Positions 27,901 through 36,938 are shown, numbered from the stretch's first letter. The stretch: 59,630 bases of DNA from an uncultured Aquimarina sp. (GCA_947489195.1 CANLCT010000025.1:1-59630), one strand, 5' to 3'. Notes: generated from the letters alone by a model not told the origin. Numbers and translations: made by a program.

Positions 27901-30900
27901 AGGCGACTGTACTTTTGGAGCGCCAATTGCAACACCATTAGAAACTACTTATGGTTATTACACAAATATGTTTGCTTTTGGTGATAATGCACCAACAATG
28001 GGTAATTTATCTGGTTTTTCATTTAATTGGGATCTAGCTAATAATGGATTATGGAGTATTGCTATTCAAACAACAGATGGAAATCCTGCTTATTATGTGG
28101 ATTTAAGAGATAAAACAACACATAATTTAGGATCAAGTCAACCAAGTATAACATTTACAGGTACTGGAGTACCTAATTTAGATGGTACATATTATACGGC
28201 TAAAGATGGGGATAACCTTATTTTAGTATCAACAACAGCTAATTATAGTCTTTATTTTTCAAATTCATCTACTGCGCCAGATTGTGGAGATGTAATTGTT
28301 AACCCAGCGGTTGATGGAGGAACTTTAAGTGGAGGTCCATTTGCATTTACTGTAGGTGATGGGATAGCTGACAATGTATCAGGTGTAAGTGTTTCGGGTA
28401 ATACAGGATCTAATTTTGGATGGATAGTTACTGATGAAGATTTAAATATTTTGGGCTTACCACCAACACCAGAAGCTGTTGATTTTGATGTAGCTGGTGA
28501 AGGAGTTTGTTTAATTTGGCATATTGCTTATGAAGACGGACTTACTGGACTTACAGCAGGTGAAAATGCGAGTAACTTATCAGGTACTTTTGATTTATCA
28601 AATAGTATTCGTGTAGATAGAACAGTTGAAGTACCTACGATAATTGTAGATGGAGGTACTTTAGTTGGAGGACCATTCTCATTTATTGTAGGTGATGGTA
28701 TAGCTGATAACGTATCTGGTGTAAGTGTTTCTGGTAATGTTGGATCTAATTTCGGTTGGATAGTTACTGATGAAGATTTAAATATTTTAGGTTTACCACC
28801 AACACCAGAAGCAGTAGATTTTGATGGAGCAGGAGAAGGTGTTTGTTTAATATGGCACATTGCTTATGAAGACGGATTAACAGGTCTTGCTCAAAATGAG
28901 AATGCTGGAAATTTATCAGGTACTTTTGATTTGTCAAATAGTATTCGTGTTGATAGAACGGTTGAAATACCTACAACTACTGTAGTAGATGGGGCTACAG
29001 TTGCAACAAGTACTGGTGCGGTTGCCGTAGAAACTATTACTGGCGATGGAGTTGCTGATCTAATTAATTTTACAACAACAAGTACAGCAACAGTTAATTA
29101 TGATTATTTAATAACTGATGCTTCAGGTAATATTTTAGTTGTTGAATCAAATTCTCATGATTTTGAAGGAACTTCTGTTGGTGTTTGTTTAGTATACGGT
29201 ATTTCGTATGAAGGAACTTTAGCTGTTAGCGGAAAATCAATTACAGATTCAGATTTAGCATCAGGTGCTTTTGATGTATCAGATAATTCAATTTCTGTAG
29301 ACAGAAAAGATATTCCAGTAATTGTAGATCCAACAGATCCTACAGGAGGTACAGATACTACTAATAAATATATAGAACGTTTCACAGAAATGAGAAACGA
29401 AATATATGATCCAGCTAATGGATATTTTAGTGCAGATGGTTCACCACATCACTCTGTGGAAACACTTATAGTTGAAGCACCAGATCATGGGCACGAATCA
29501 ACTTCAGAATTATACTCTTATTGGTTAATGATGGAAGCTATGCAAGGTCGTATTACTAAAGACTGGCAGCCATTAGCAAAAGTTTGGAGTGAAATGGAAA
29601 GAATGATTATTCCAACTCAAGCAGATCAACCAACTAATGCAGCTTATAATTCATCTAGCCCTGCGGCTTATGCAGCTGAATTCCCATTACCATCAGGATA
29701 CCCTGCGCCATTAGATTTTAATGCTGCGGTTGGTCAAGACCCAGTGTCTGATGAGTTGACAGCAGCTTATGGACCAGAAGTGTATCAAATGCACTGGTTA
29801 TTAGATAATGATAACTTTTATGGATATGGTAATAGAGGAGATGGAACAAGTACTCCATCTTACATCAATACTTTCCAAAGAGGAGAACAAGAATCGGTTT
29901 ATGAAACAATACCGCATCCATCATGGGAATCATTCAATTTTGGAAACTCTGAAAATGGATTCTTACCATTGTTTATTTTAGATGCTAATTATGCTAAGCA
30001 GTGGAGGTATACAAGTGCTCCAGATGCCGATGCGCGTGCAGTACAAGCAATGTATTGGGCAATTCAATACGCTAAAGAACAAGGAGGAGAAATTGATCAA
30101 ACACTTTTAGATAACACTAAAAAAATGGGAGATTATTTGCGTTTGGCTATGTTTGATAAGTATTTCAAACAAATTGGTTCTCAAGACGAGCAAGGAAGTG
30201 CTGGTACTGGATACGATAGTGCACATTACTTAATGTCATGGTATATGTCATGGGGAGGATCTGCGGATCCAGCTTCGGCATGGGCATTCCGTATTAGTTC
30301 AAGTCACTGTCATTTTGGATACCAAAACCCAATTGCAGCTTATGCATTAACAACGTTAGATGAATTAGATCTTCAAACACCAAATGGAGAAAGAGACTGG
30401 ACAACAAGTTTAGGTCGACAAATGGAATTCTACAGATATTTACAATCTGCAGATGGAGCTATTGCAGGTGGAGCAACAAATAGCTGGAACGGAGATTACA
30501 GTACATATCCAGCGGGTAAATCTACCTTCTATGATATGGCTTATGATGATAATCCAGTATATCATGATCCAGGTAGTGGTACTTGGTTCGGATGGCAAGC
30601 TTGGTCAGTAGAGCGTGTAGCAGAATATTACTACATTACTAATGACCCATTAGCTAAAGAAATTATGGATAAGTGGGTTGCATGGGTAAAACCTAATGTG
30701 AACTTAATAGGAAGTGATGATTTCGAAATTCCAGCAACTTTAGAGTGGACAGGAGAGCCAGATACATGGAATGCAGCTAGCCCTGGTGCTAATGCCGATT
30801 TACGTGTAGCTGTAACCAACTTTAATAAAGATTTGGGTATTGCATCTTCATTAGCTAAAACGCTTACATATTATGCAGCAGCAACTCAAAAGCATGCAAC

Positions 30901-31528
30901 ATTAGATGAAGAAGCTAAAAATTTAGCAAAAGAAATCTTAGACAGAATGTGGGTTACTTACCGTGATGATAAAGGAGTTTCATCTCCAGAATCACGTGGT
31001 GATTACAAACGTATGTTTGAAGAAGTTGTTCATGTACCAACAGGTTATACTGGAACAATGGCTAATGGTGATGAAATAAAAACTGGAGTTACTTTCTTGG
31101 ATATCCGTTCTGATTTACAAAATGATCCAGAGTTTCCAGCTTTAAAAGCTGCTTACGATGCTGGTGAGGATTATACGACTAGATATCATAGAACTTGGGC
31201 ACAAATGGAAACGGCTTTAGCTAATGCTGAATACGGATTCTTCTTTGGTGAAGATGAAGACACAACAGGCGCAAAGTTATTGGATGTAGAGTTAACAGTA
31301 TATCCTAATCCAGCAACCGAAGCGGTAACTATAACTTATCCAACAGAAGAAGATGTTGCTTTACAAGTAACTTTAATAGATTTTGTAGGAAGAGTGATAA
31401 CAACTCAAGAATTAGTTGATGATAAATCAATAACAATTGATGTTAGTAACTTAGCTACAGGAATGTATATCGTTCGTTTAGAAACTAAAGGAAATGTAAT
31501 ACGTACTGAAAAGCTTATTATAGAATAA
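24998..31528 (+). CDS. secreted bifunctional cellulase GH9-CBM3c-PKD-repeats-GH48 with T9SS sorting domain
   Basis: 2176 residues. In order: a signal peptide (1-22); GH9 endoglucanase (about 23-475) with GGWYDAGDHVKF (Asp75, base Asp78) and acid Glu447 in NEVACDYNA; CBM3c (about 483-635, SAWPARVMDKLSYRYYFDI); PKD (about 646-731); two repeat domains of about 110 residues (738-962); an unassigned module (970-1097); three more repeats (1101-1440); GH48 (about 1456-2085) with the paired acids Glu1493 and Glu1504 in VEAPDHGHESTSE, and QWRYTSAPDADARAVQA; and a type A T9SS C-terminal domain (2097-2176, VYPNPATEAVTITY). GH9-CBM3c cuts cellulose internally and processively; GH48 is a reducing-end cellobiohydrolase. 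The plan recalls Caldicellulosiruptor CelA. Monocistronic, with a strong terminator at 31547. Domain calls are sure; joint activity is inferred. Confidence 0.95.
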   Translation: MIFKKLSLYALAFVGIAGTAQSQFNYGEALQKSLFFYEVQQSGELPSWNRVTWRGDSALDDGADVGVDLTGGWYDAGDHVKFNFPMAFSVTALSWGAIEYEQAYRDAGQLDIIKRNIKFATDYLLKCHTGPTELYGQVGNGGLDHAYWGSSEVMIMDRPAYKITASAPGSDLAAETAAAMAAASILFKDSDPAYSATLLDHAKQLYKFADDYRGVYSEAITDAAGFYRSFSGFQDELVWGAAWLYRATSDATYLAKAESEYDNLGNEGQSNDKAYKWGLAWDDKSYGSYVLMSQLTGDDKYKADAERHLDYWTDGVNGDRVPYSPGGQAHLTQWGSLRHSSNTSLLAFIYSDKVAISATKKSKYHDFAVRQINYALGDNPINRSFMVGFGNNPANNTHHRAAHGAWANSLQNRPDKPSHTLFGALAGGPSSPDDQFVDDRGDFIANEVACDYNACFTGALARMFSEFGGNTLANFPPQETPNRAEVRSYSKFNSDNAFGSTVKILLQNRSAWPARVMDKLSYRYYFDIAEGVAAGKTIADYDIQLNGVGGSATMTVKNAGGTLYYAEISNIPSISPIGDPAFRNETQINFRVSNGVPYDTSNDPSAAGLGGGSEIESVNIPVYDNGVLVFGEEPDGTSGPVIPVNTAPTASINADKFSGQSPLTVTFDASGSSDAENDTLTYLWDFGNGETSTDENPSTIYTTAGAYLVSLIVNDGLLNSTEETITITVTDQVVNPTPVTGGTLSGGPFTFTVGDGIADNVSGVTISGNSGATSQWIVTDAAGQILGLPPAPEVVDFDGAGAGTCFIYNVSYNGTLTGLTTNANISGLSGDFELSSNRVEVVRNAAVIVTPVAVSGGTLNGGPFTFTVGDGVADNVSGVTVSGNSGATSQWIVTDDAGVILGLPPAPEAVDFDGAGAGTCFIYNVSYNGTLNGLAANSNISGLSGDFELSSNRVEVIRNTVVVTPNPTGDCTFGAPIATPLETTYGYYTNMFAFGDNAPTMGNLSGFSFNWDLANNGLWSIAIQTTDGNPAYYVDLRDKTTHNLGSSQPSITFTGTGVPNLDGTYYTAKDGDNLILVSTTANYSLYFSNSSTAPDCGDVIVNPAVDGGTLSGGPFAFTVGDGIADNVSGVSVSGNTGSNFGWIVTDEDLNILGLPPTPEAVDFDVAGEGVCLIWHIAYEDGLTGLTAGENASNLSGTFDLSNSIRVDRTVEVPTIIVDGGTLVGGPFSFIVGDGIADNVSGVSVSGNVGSNFGWIVTDEDLNILGLPPTPEAVDFDGAGEGVCLIWHIAYEDGLTGLAQNENAGNLSGTFDLSNSIRVDRTVEIPTTTVVDGATVATSTGAVAVETITGDGVADLINFTTTSTATVNYDYLITDASGNILVVESNSHDFEGTSVGVCLVYGISYEGTLAVSGKSITDSDLASGAFDVSDNSISVDRKDIPVIVDPTDPTGGTDTTNKYIERFTEMRNEIYDPANGYFSADGSPHHSVETLIVEAPDHGHESTSELYSYWLMMEAMQGRITKDWQPLAKVWSEMERMIIPTQADQPTNAAYNSSSPAAYAAEFPLPSGYPAPLDFNAAVGQDPVSDELTAAYGPEVYQMHWLLDNDNFYGYGNRGDGTSTPSYINTFQRGEQESVYETIPHPSWESFNFGNSENGFLPLFILDANYAKQWRYTSAPDADARAVQAMYWAIQYAKEQGGEIDQTLLDNTKKMGDYLRLAMFDKYFKQIGSQDEQGSAGTGYDSAHYLMSWYMSWGGSADPASAWAFRISSSHCHFGYQNPIAAYALTTLDELDLQTPNGERDWTTSLGRQMEFYRYLQSADGAIAGGATNSWNGDYSTYPAGKSTFYDMAYDDNPVYHDPGSGTWFGWQAWSVERVAEYYYITNDPLAKEIMDKWVAWVKPNVNLIGSDDFEIPATLEWTGEPDTWNAASPGANADLRVAVTNFNKDLGIASSLAKTLTYYAAATQKHATLDEEAKNLAKEILDRMWVTYRDDKGVSSPESRGDYKRMFEEVVHVPTGYTGTMANGDEIKTGVTFLDIRSDLQNDPEFPALKAAYDAGEDYTTRYHRTWAQMETALANAEYGFFFGEDEDTTGAKLLDVELTVYPNPATEAVTITYPTEEDVALQVTLIDFVGRVITTQELVDDKSITIDVSNLATGMYIVRLETKGNVIRTEKLIIE
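27212..29320 (+). repeat. in-gene array of five ~110-residue repeat domains split by an unassigned module
   Basis: Copies begin near 27212, 27545, 28302, 28646 and 28981. Copies 1-4 share GGTL.GGPF.F.VGDG.ADNVSGV, a W(I)VTD...ILGLPP.PE.VDFD segment and a CFIYN/CLIWH..Y strand; copy 5 has lost most of these but keeps GDGVADLI and VCLVYGISYEGTL. Copies 1/2 and 3/4 are closest to each other, suggesting pairwise duplication. Between copies 2 and 3 (about 27905-28290) sits a different module starting CTFGAP and ending with a Cys. Confidence 0.8.
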
Positions 31529-31546
31529 ATAGTAGTTTATTTGTTT

Positions 31547-31585
31547 AAAGGGGTTGACTTATTGTAAGTCAACCCCTTTTTTTGT
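31547..31585 (+). terminator. strong intrinsic terminator after the cellulase gene
   Basis: aaaggggttgactta (31547-31561) pairs perfectly with taagtcaaccccttt (31565-31579) across a 3-base loop, followed by T's. It ends the cellulase transcript 19 bases after the stop. Confidence 0.88.
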
Positions 31586-31648
31586 TTATTCAATATGATA
31601 ATGGTTCTAAATATTACAGGAATAATAATACCTTAGCCACTAAAAAAA

Positions 31649-32998
31649 GTGCTTTCAAATTACATCAAAGAGTTTCCAATAAATTTACGTTTAGCTTATC
31701 CAGTAATGATAGGTCAATTAGGAAACGTTATGGTAGGTTTTATTGATAATGTAATGGTTGGGGAGTTAGGAGCATCTGCACTTGCAGCGGTTTCTTTAGG
31801 AAATGGTTTGTTTTTTTTAGCATTATCATTAGCTATTGGTTTTTCTTTAAGTATCACCCCATTAGTTGCAGAGGCAGATGGGCAACACGATCATAAAAAA
31901 ATAAGTTTGCTTTTAAAAAATGGGGTTGCATTATGTACTTTAATAGGCTTTAGTTTATATGTTGTTATTAAATTATTACAGCCTTTTTTAAAGTTGTTGG
32001 ATCAGCCCGAAGAAGTAGTTATTTTGGCGGATCCCTATATTAATATATTGGCTTATTCTATTATTCCTCTAGCTATATTTCAGGCAACTAAACAGTTTTC
32101 TGATGGATTGTCAGTAACGAGTTATGCTATGATAGCAGCCGTAGTGGGTAATTTGCTTAATGTTTTTTTTAATTATGTACTTATTTATGGAAAATGGGGA
32201 TTTCCAAAACTGTTACTAGAAGGGGCAGCAATTGGAACCTTGATTGCTAGGTGGTCAATGGTATTGTTTATGGTGGTATTATTTTATAATAAGCAAAGTT
32301 TTAAAGTGTATTTAGAAAATATTTACTCGAATATTTTACAGTTAAAAACAGTTAGAAATTTATTGAAATTAGGTTTTCCAGCTGCACTGCAAATGCTTTT
32401 TGAATTTGGAATTTTTATCTCCTCAATTTTTTTATCAGGTTTATTAAGTGCCGAAGCTCAGGCAGCAAACCAAATAGCTTTAAATGTAGCCTCAATAACA
32501 TTTATGGTGGCCGTTGGGTTAGGAGTTACAGCTACAATACGTACTGGTAATCAATTAGGAAAAAAAGATTTTAAAGCGTTGATACGAATAATACGTTCCA
32601 TTTTATTATTGGTATTTTTAATAGAACTTGTTTTTGCAATTATTCTAATTTTATTGAAAGACTATTTGCCTACGCTTTATATTGCCGATTTAAACGTAAT
32701 TAATATAGCATCTTATTTATTGTTAGTAGTTGCTTGTTTTCAAATAAGTGATGGTTTTCAAGTAGTGTTATTAGGAACACTTAGAGGATTGCAAGACGTT
32801 AATATACCAACATTGTGTTTGTTTGTTGCTTACTGGTGTATCGGTTTTCCTATTTCTTTTTATTTAGGAAAATCTACAAACTTAGGATCGGTGGGTATTT
32901 GGGTTGGTTTGTTTGTGGGACTTAGTGTTTCAAGTGGTTTATTATATTTTAGATACACTTATCTCACAAAAAAGTTTTTGAAAAACAAAAAACGATAG
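31649..32998 (+). CDS. MATE-family multidrug efflux transporter
   Basis: 449 residues with about 12 hydrophobic helices in two similar halves. The first half has LRLAYPVMIGQLGNVMVGFIDNVMVGELGASALAAVSLGNG, a clear MATE/NorM N-terminus, and the second has FPAALQMLFEFGIF and EAQAANQIALNVASITFMVAVGLGVTATIRTGNQLG. MATE proteins export cationic compounds using Na+ or H+ gradients across the inner membrane. The start is GTG at 31649, which directly precedes the conserved helix; no ATG is near. It follows the cellulase terminator, so it is a separate unit with its promoter in 31586-31648, where no clear element was seen. Confidence 0.9.
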   Translation: MLSNYIKEFPINLRLAYPVMIGQLGNVMVGFIDNVMVGELGASALAAVSLGNGLFFLALSLAIGFSLSITPLVAEADGQHDHKKISLLLKNGVALCTLIGFSLYVVIKLLQPFLKLLDQPEEVVILADPYINILAYSIIPLAIFQATKQFSDGLSVTSYAMIAAVVGNLLNVFFNYVLIYGKWGFPKLLLEGAAIGTLIARWSMVLFMVVLFYNKQSFKVYLENIYSNILQLKTVRNLLKLGFPAALQMLFEFGIFISSIFLSGLLSAEAQAANQIALNVASITFMVAVGLGVTATIRTGNQLGKKDFKALIRIIRSILLLVFLIELVFAIILILLKDYLPTLYIADLNVINIASYLLLVVACFQISDGFQVVLLGTLRGLQDVNIPTLCLFVAYWCIGFPISFYLGKSTNLGSVGIWVGLFVGLSVSSGLLYFRYTYLTKKFLKNKKR

Positions 32999-33079
32999 CC
33001 CATGACTGTATGCTAAAGAAGTATGGAATCCAAAAGAGTTTTTGTTAAGTGATTGATACTATTTCTAATAGGTAAATGT

Positions 33080-34588
33080 TTAATCATTATCGGTTACAGT
33101 AATTATTTCACATTGACGAATCAAAGTATCTTCAGGACATTCAGGGTTATTGACAATAACACAAACCTCGTGAGTATTTGAGTTTAAAAATGTTGAAGAA
33201 AATTCATTTGTATCATTACCAATAACAATTCTATTATCTAAACTCCATGTATATGTGATTTTTGTTAAGTCTAATGATTCGTAAATAGCTTGAAAATTAT
33301 ACTTACCGGGTGTGGTAGTATCTTTTTCAGAAAATAAATTTACCGATGGTCTGCAATTAAATGCCGACAAATCATCGTTAATTGTAATAATTTTACATGC
33401 AGAGGGGAAACTACTATTTTCTGTAGCACATTCTGCACCAATTTCTCTAGCAACCAAACAAACAGCAAAAATGCCTGGTTGTGTAAATTGAAATGAAGAA
33501 ACGTTGAAAATATCGCCAGTAGGTTCACCATTGACTGACCAAATATAAGTTGTGGTAGTGGGGTCGTCGGAGATAAATAAAGCTTCAAAATTAAACAAAC
33601 CAGGAGTTATAGGGTCTTCTGTGGCTATAAAATCAATATCTTTTTTACAAGCTTCATCTATATCTTCTTCAAAACTAGCTATAATACAAACTTCTTTTTC
33701 AATGGTACAATCTTCAAAACTTGTTTTAGCACAAACTTCAAATCTTTCATTTTCAATTTCAGATGAGAATATCAGTTCAAAGAAATCATATTGTAAAAAT
33801 GCTCTGGTTTCATCTTCAATTATTTCACCATCAATAGACCATTCTGTTGTTGTTGGCACCTTGTCGTTTTCGGGTCTAATTATAAAGTTTAAAATACTAG
33901 ATTCAGTTCCAAAGTCAATAGTTTGTATCATAAAATCTGGACAGACTTTATTTTCAAGTGCAATTTCGCAATCGTTCAATACGGTTAAATGTTCGAATTT
34001 ATTAGTAATTATTGCTCCTTGATTTGATTTAAGAGGATAGGTAGTTATCGGATATTCAAAAGTAGGGTTAGTAGCAAATTCATTTAATTGATCTTCGTTA
34101 GCAATAACAAGTTTATTATTTTTATTTGTTTCAGATACTATTTCTATAGGATATTCAAATTCAAAGCAATTAGTTTCATTAAAAATGCGCTTGTTTAATG
34201 ATGTTATATTACAAGTTTCTAACAAATTAGAAAACTCATCAATGTTATTAATAGAAAGTTCATTAGCATCTTTAGGTTTTACTTTAAAAGGAAAAGTAAT
34301 TGAACAAGGGAAAAAGTTATTGCTTTGTAATGCATTAAATTCACCTAGACCATCTTTATTAAAAAATGTAATGTTATTTTCCTTATTGTCTAAAATTGAT
34401 ATTGGAAAAATGAATTCAAAACATTTCTCAGATTGATCAGTGGTATTTTTTATATAATCAAATGTTGATAATATTATTGAGGTTTCTATAGGAGTTCTTA
34501 TTTCTTCTGAAAAAATATCTTCTTCAGAAACACAATTTACGAGCAGTAGGGTAAGAAGTAGAAATATGTAATGCAAGTATTTCAACAT
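33080..34588 (-). CDS. surface lipoprotein with a Cys-rich N-terminal repeat and PKD-like domains
   Basis: 502 residues. The signal MLKYLHYIFLLLTLLLVNC gives a lipid anchor at Cys19. The N-terminal half has two copies of a roughly 90-residue unit marked by CFEFIFPISI and CFEFEYPIEI and closed by PCSITFPFKV or FEYPITTYPL; I do not know a name for it. The second half has three PKD-like domains (each with TTTYIWSVNGE or ITYTWSLDNR-type strands and alternating Cys). It has the same plan as the neighbouring gene at 34848, so the two are tandem paralogues. They lie divergent from the ECF sigma/FecR/receptor module, suggesting they are its targets or surface partners. Function unknown. Confidence 0.8.
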   Translation of the reverse strand: MLKYLHYIFLLLTLLLVNCVSEEDIFSEEIRTPIETSIILSTFDYIKNTTDQSEKCFEFIFPISILDNKENNITFFNKDGLGEFNALQSNNFFPCSITFPFKVKPKDANELSINNIDEFSNLLETCNITSLNKRIFNETNCFEFEYPIEIVSETNKNNKLVIANEDQLNEFATNPTFEYPITTYPLKSNQGAIITNKFEHLTVLNDCEIALENKVCPDFMIQTIDFGTESSILNFIIRPENDKVPTTTEWSIDGEIIEDETRAFLQYDFFELIFSSEIENERFEVCAKTSFEDCTIEKEVCIIASFEEDIDEACKKDIDFIATEDPITPGLFNFEALFISDDPTTTTYIWSVNGEPTGDIFNVSSFQFTQPGIFAVCLVAREIGAECATENSSFPSACKIITINDDLSAFNCRPSVNLFSEKDTTTPGKYNFQAIYESLDLTKITYTWSLDNRIVIGNDTNEFSSTFLNSNTHEVCVIVNNPECPEDTLIRQCEIITVTDND

Positions 34589-34731
34589 GTTTTTTTATTT
34601 TGTTTGTTTATGACTTGCATAAAATGTATACGAACTCCAGTACATAAATCTTTTTTCTTATGTTTTTTAGTGATTTCTATATCAAAAAATCCTGCATATA
34701 CTTGTTTTAAGTATTTATTCTAGCAGTTCAG

Positions 34732-34764
34732 CAAATATAAATTAAAATTTGTTGTGCAAAATTA
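34732..34764 (-). promoter_or_regulatory. two candidate minus-strand -7 elements upstream of the 33080 lipoprotein
   Basis: CAAATATA (34732-34739) and CAAAATTA (34757-34764) on the plus strand are perfect TAnnTTTG elements on the minus strand. They would leave a leader of about 140 or 160 bases before the ATG at 34588. The remaining 259-base gap shows nothing else. Confidence 0.4.
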
Positions 34765-34847
34765 GCTTAAAAAATAACAGATTCAAACTGGTAATAGTAC
34801 ACTTTCATAAGTATTTATTTTAACGGTGATATGCTAATAATATTATA

Positions 34848-36056
34848 TTAGGGATTTAAGTCTTCAGGAGTAACAATAACACTTTCACAATCAAATAGAA
34901 AAAAACTATTTGTTGGGCAGTTAATGTCATTAATACTTACACAAACAGTGAAATCTCCAGGTTCGGTAAAAGTAAAATCAAATGTGTTAGAGGGGTTATC
35001 AACACTCATTCCATTAGGTAAAGTGTCAATATTCCAGGTATATCTTACAGCTTCAATATCAATCGATGTGTAAGAAGCTGTAAATCTATAATTCCCTGGT
35101 ACAAGCTCATTTTTATCAATTAATAATTCAACATTTGGGCTACATGCCTGTATTATATCACTTACAGCAGTTATTGTACACACCCTAATAGGGGTGTTGC
35201 AATTTAAAAGAGTTGCTTCGGCACAAATTTCATATACACCGTTTTGAACAACTCGAAAATCAAAAACTGTATCGTTTTGATTTTCGATAAGCATACCATC
35301 AATAAACCATTTTATGGATTCAATAGTGCCATTTTGATTTTCTAACGTATAGTTATATAATGTGTTAGATGCATTAGATGTGTTTATGTTTAGATTCATT
35401 TCTGAACATAGGTTTTCAGGAATAATTGGAGTAGTAACGTTGTTTTCGCAAATATTTAAAAGAACCAGATGTTCAAATTGATTATTGATAACTAGTCCAT
35501 TAGTTGTTGTTATTGGGTAATTTATAAAAGTATTAGTGTTATTTAAATTAGAAAGGGCATCAGGAATTTCGTTCAAACTATTTACAATAATGCTTTTTTC
35601 ATTTTCAAATATCCTAATAGGATAACGATATTGCAAGCAGTCGTTATCAGGGAAAACACGAGATATGAATGATGGTATTTCACATTCATTTTGTAAAAGA
35701 TTTGAAAGATCAGTGTCGTTAGCAATTGTTAAAAGTTGTCCGTTTCTTAGCTTTACATCAAAAGGAAATAGAACAGCATTAATAAAAAAGTCATTACTTA
35801 AAAAAGTTACAGCTTCGTTAAGCGCAATTTGATTTAAATAAGTAACATTATTTTCTTTATTGGTTGTAAATATTATTGGATAAATTAAGTTAAAACAAAC
35901 ATCAGCGCTATCAGTATTTGTAACATAATCAAGCATTGTAATGGCTAAATTAGATTCAGAAGTTTGTATAATATTTTTTTCAAACACATCATTTTCTTCA
36001 ACACAAGCTGAAGCTAAAAAAAATAATAACAATATATAATAAATTGATTTATCCAA
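34848..36056 (-). CDS. paralogous surface lipoprotein with Cys-rich N-terminal repeat and PKD-like domains
   Basis: 402 residues. Signal MDKSIYYILLLFFLASAC, with lipid anchor Cys18. The N-terminal units (CFNLIYPIIFTTNKENNVTYL and CLQYRYPIRIFENEKSI) parallel those of the gene at 33080 (CFEFIFPISILDNKENNITFF), including the NKENN(V/I)T match. Both also share the closing phrase NKFEHL / NQFEHL before a Cys. Two PKD-like domains follow (IESIKWFIDGM, VRYTWNIDTLP), one fewer than in the paralogue. It is divergent from the ECF sigma gene, 216 bases apart. Probably exposed on the cell surface and possibly cargo-binding for the receptor at 37870. Function unknown. Confidence 0.8.
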   Translation of the reverse strand: MDKSIYYILLLFFLASACVEENDVFEKNIIQTSESNLAITMLDYVTNTDSADVCFNLIYPIIFTTNKENNVTYLNQIALNEAVTFLSNDFFINAVLFPFDVKLRNGQLLTIANDTDLSNLLQNECEIPSFISRVFPDNDCLQYRYPIRIFENEKSIIVNSLNEIPDALSNLNNTNTFINYPITTTNGLVINNQFEHLVLLNICENNVTTPIIPENLCSEMNLNINTSNASNTLYNYTLENQNGTIESIKWFIDGMLIENQNDTVFDFRVVQNGVYEICAEATLLNCNTPIRVCTITAVSDIIQACSPNVELLIDKNELVPGNYRFTASYTSIDIEAVRYTWNIDTLPNGMSVDNPSNTFDFTFTEPGDFTVCVSINDINCPTNSFFLFDCESVIVTPEDLNP

Positions 36057-36244
36057 TGTTTGTGAATATTAGTTTTTGTTATGTTAGCTTTAATATTAAG
36101 TAATGATTATAAAATGAATCATTGGAGTTAATATTAAAAAAGTTATATACTTGTTAAAAAAAGTCCCTTTTTATAACTAAAATATACTTAAAATATTTTT
36201 TAGCATTAAAATTTGTTTTGTAAACAGGTTTTATAAAAAAAAAT

Positions 36245-36252
36245 TACTTTTG
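36245..36252 (+). promoter_or_regulatory. TAnnTTTG promoter element for the ECF sigma gene
   Basis: TACTTTTG is a perfect -7 element 20 bases upstream of the ATG at 36273. Confidence 0.55.
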
Positions 36253-36272
36253 ATTTATTAAAAAAATGTTAA

Positions 36273-36797
36273 ATGCAAGATTCAAAAAAAACTTCGTTAT
36301 GTAATGGCAGTGTATATGAGTCTTTTTTTAGAATACATGCTAAATCTTTGCGTAATTTTTTAATAATAAAATTTGGAGAAAAAGATCTAGCCGAAGATTT
36401 GGTACAAGAAGCATTTATAAAACTTTGGGAAAATTGTAGTAAAGTAGATCCAGATACAGCCAAAAGCTTTTTGTTTAAAGTAGCTATTAATTTAGGAATT
36501 AGCAGCAAAAGGCATGATCAGGTAAAGTTTAACTATCAAAACATCATTATTCATAATAAAGATTCACTAGATAGAGAAACACCTGAATTTATTATGGAAG
36601 AAATGGAATTTAATGAAAAAGTAAAAAAAATTATTTCTTCATTACCAGATAAGCAAAGACAGGTTTTTGTTTTAAATAGAATTGAGAAAAAAACATATAA
36701 AGAAATAGCAGAAATGTTAGGTGTTACGGTAAAGGCCGTTGAAAAATTGATGCATAAAGCATTGTTAAAAATTAGATCCGTAATTGGAAATAAATAA
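36273..36797 (+). CDS. ECF sigma factor (FecI-like)
   Basis: 174 residues. Region 2 is seen in LIIKFGEKDLAEDLVQEAFIKLWEN and region 4 in LPDKQRQVFVLNRIEKKTYKEIAEMLGVTVKAVEKLMHKALLKIR, a helix-turn-helix for the -35 element. It directs RNA polymerase to alternative promoters when released by its anti-sigma factor, here very probably the FecR-like protein encoded next, 141 bases downstream. With the STN-containing receptor at 37870 this makes a complete cell-surface signalling module. Likely targets are the receptor itself and the divergent lipoproteins. Confidence 0.92.
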   Translation: MQDSKKTSLCNGSVYESFFRIHAKSLRNFLIIKFGEKDLAEDLVQEAFIKLWENCSKVDPDTAKSFLFKVAINLGISSKRHDQVKFNYQNIIIHNKDSLDRETPEFIMEEMEFNEKVKKIISSLPDKQRQVFVLNRIEKKTYKEIAEMLGVTVKAVEKLMHKALLKIRSVIGNK

Positions 36798-36938
36798 TTC
36801 AGCACTTACATTTAATAAAAAAAAACAAAATTTTAAAGGTAGAATTGGAAAAAAATTGGTAAAAATGAGATATTTTTTAACAAGGGGGTAGGGTAAATTG
36901 AAAGTTATGCGTTTAAATATAGAGTAGAGCTTATAATT

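Noticed and set aside
29155..30819. Minus-strand open frames inside the cellulase gene
   Set aside because: Short, low-complexity antisense frames opposite well-conserved catalytic domains.
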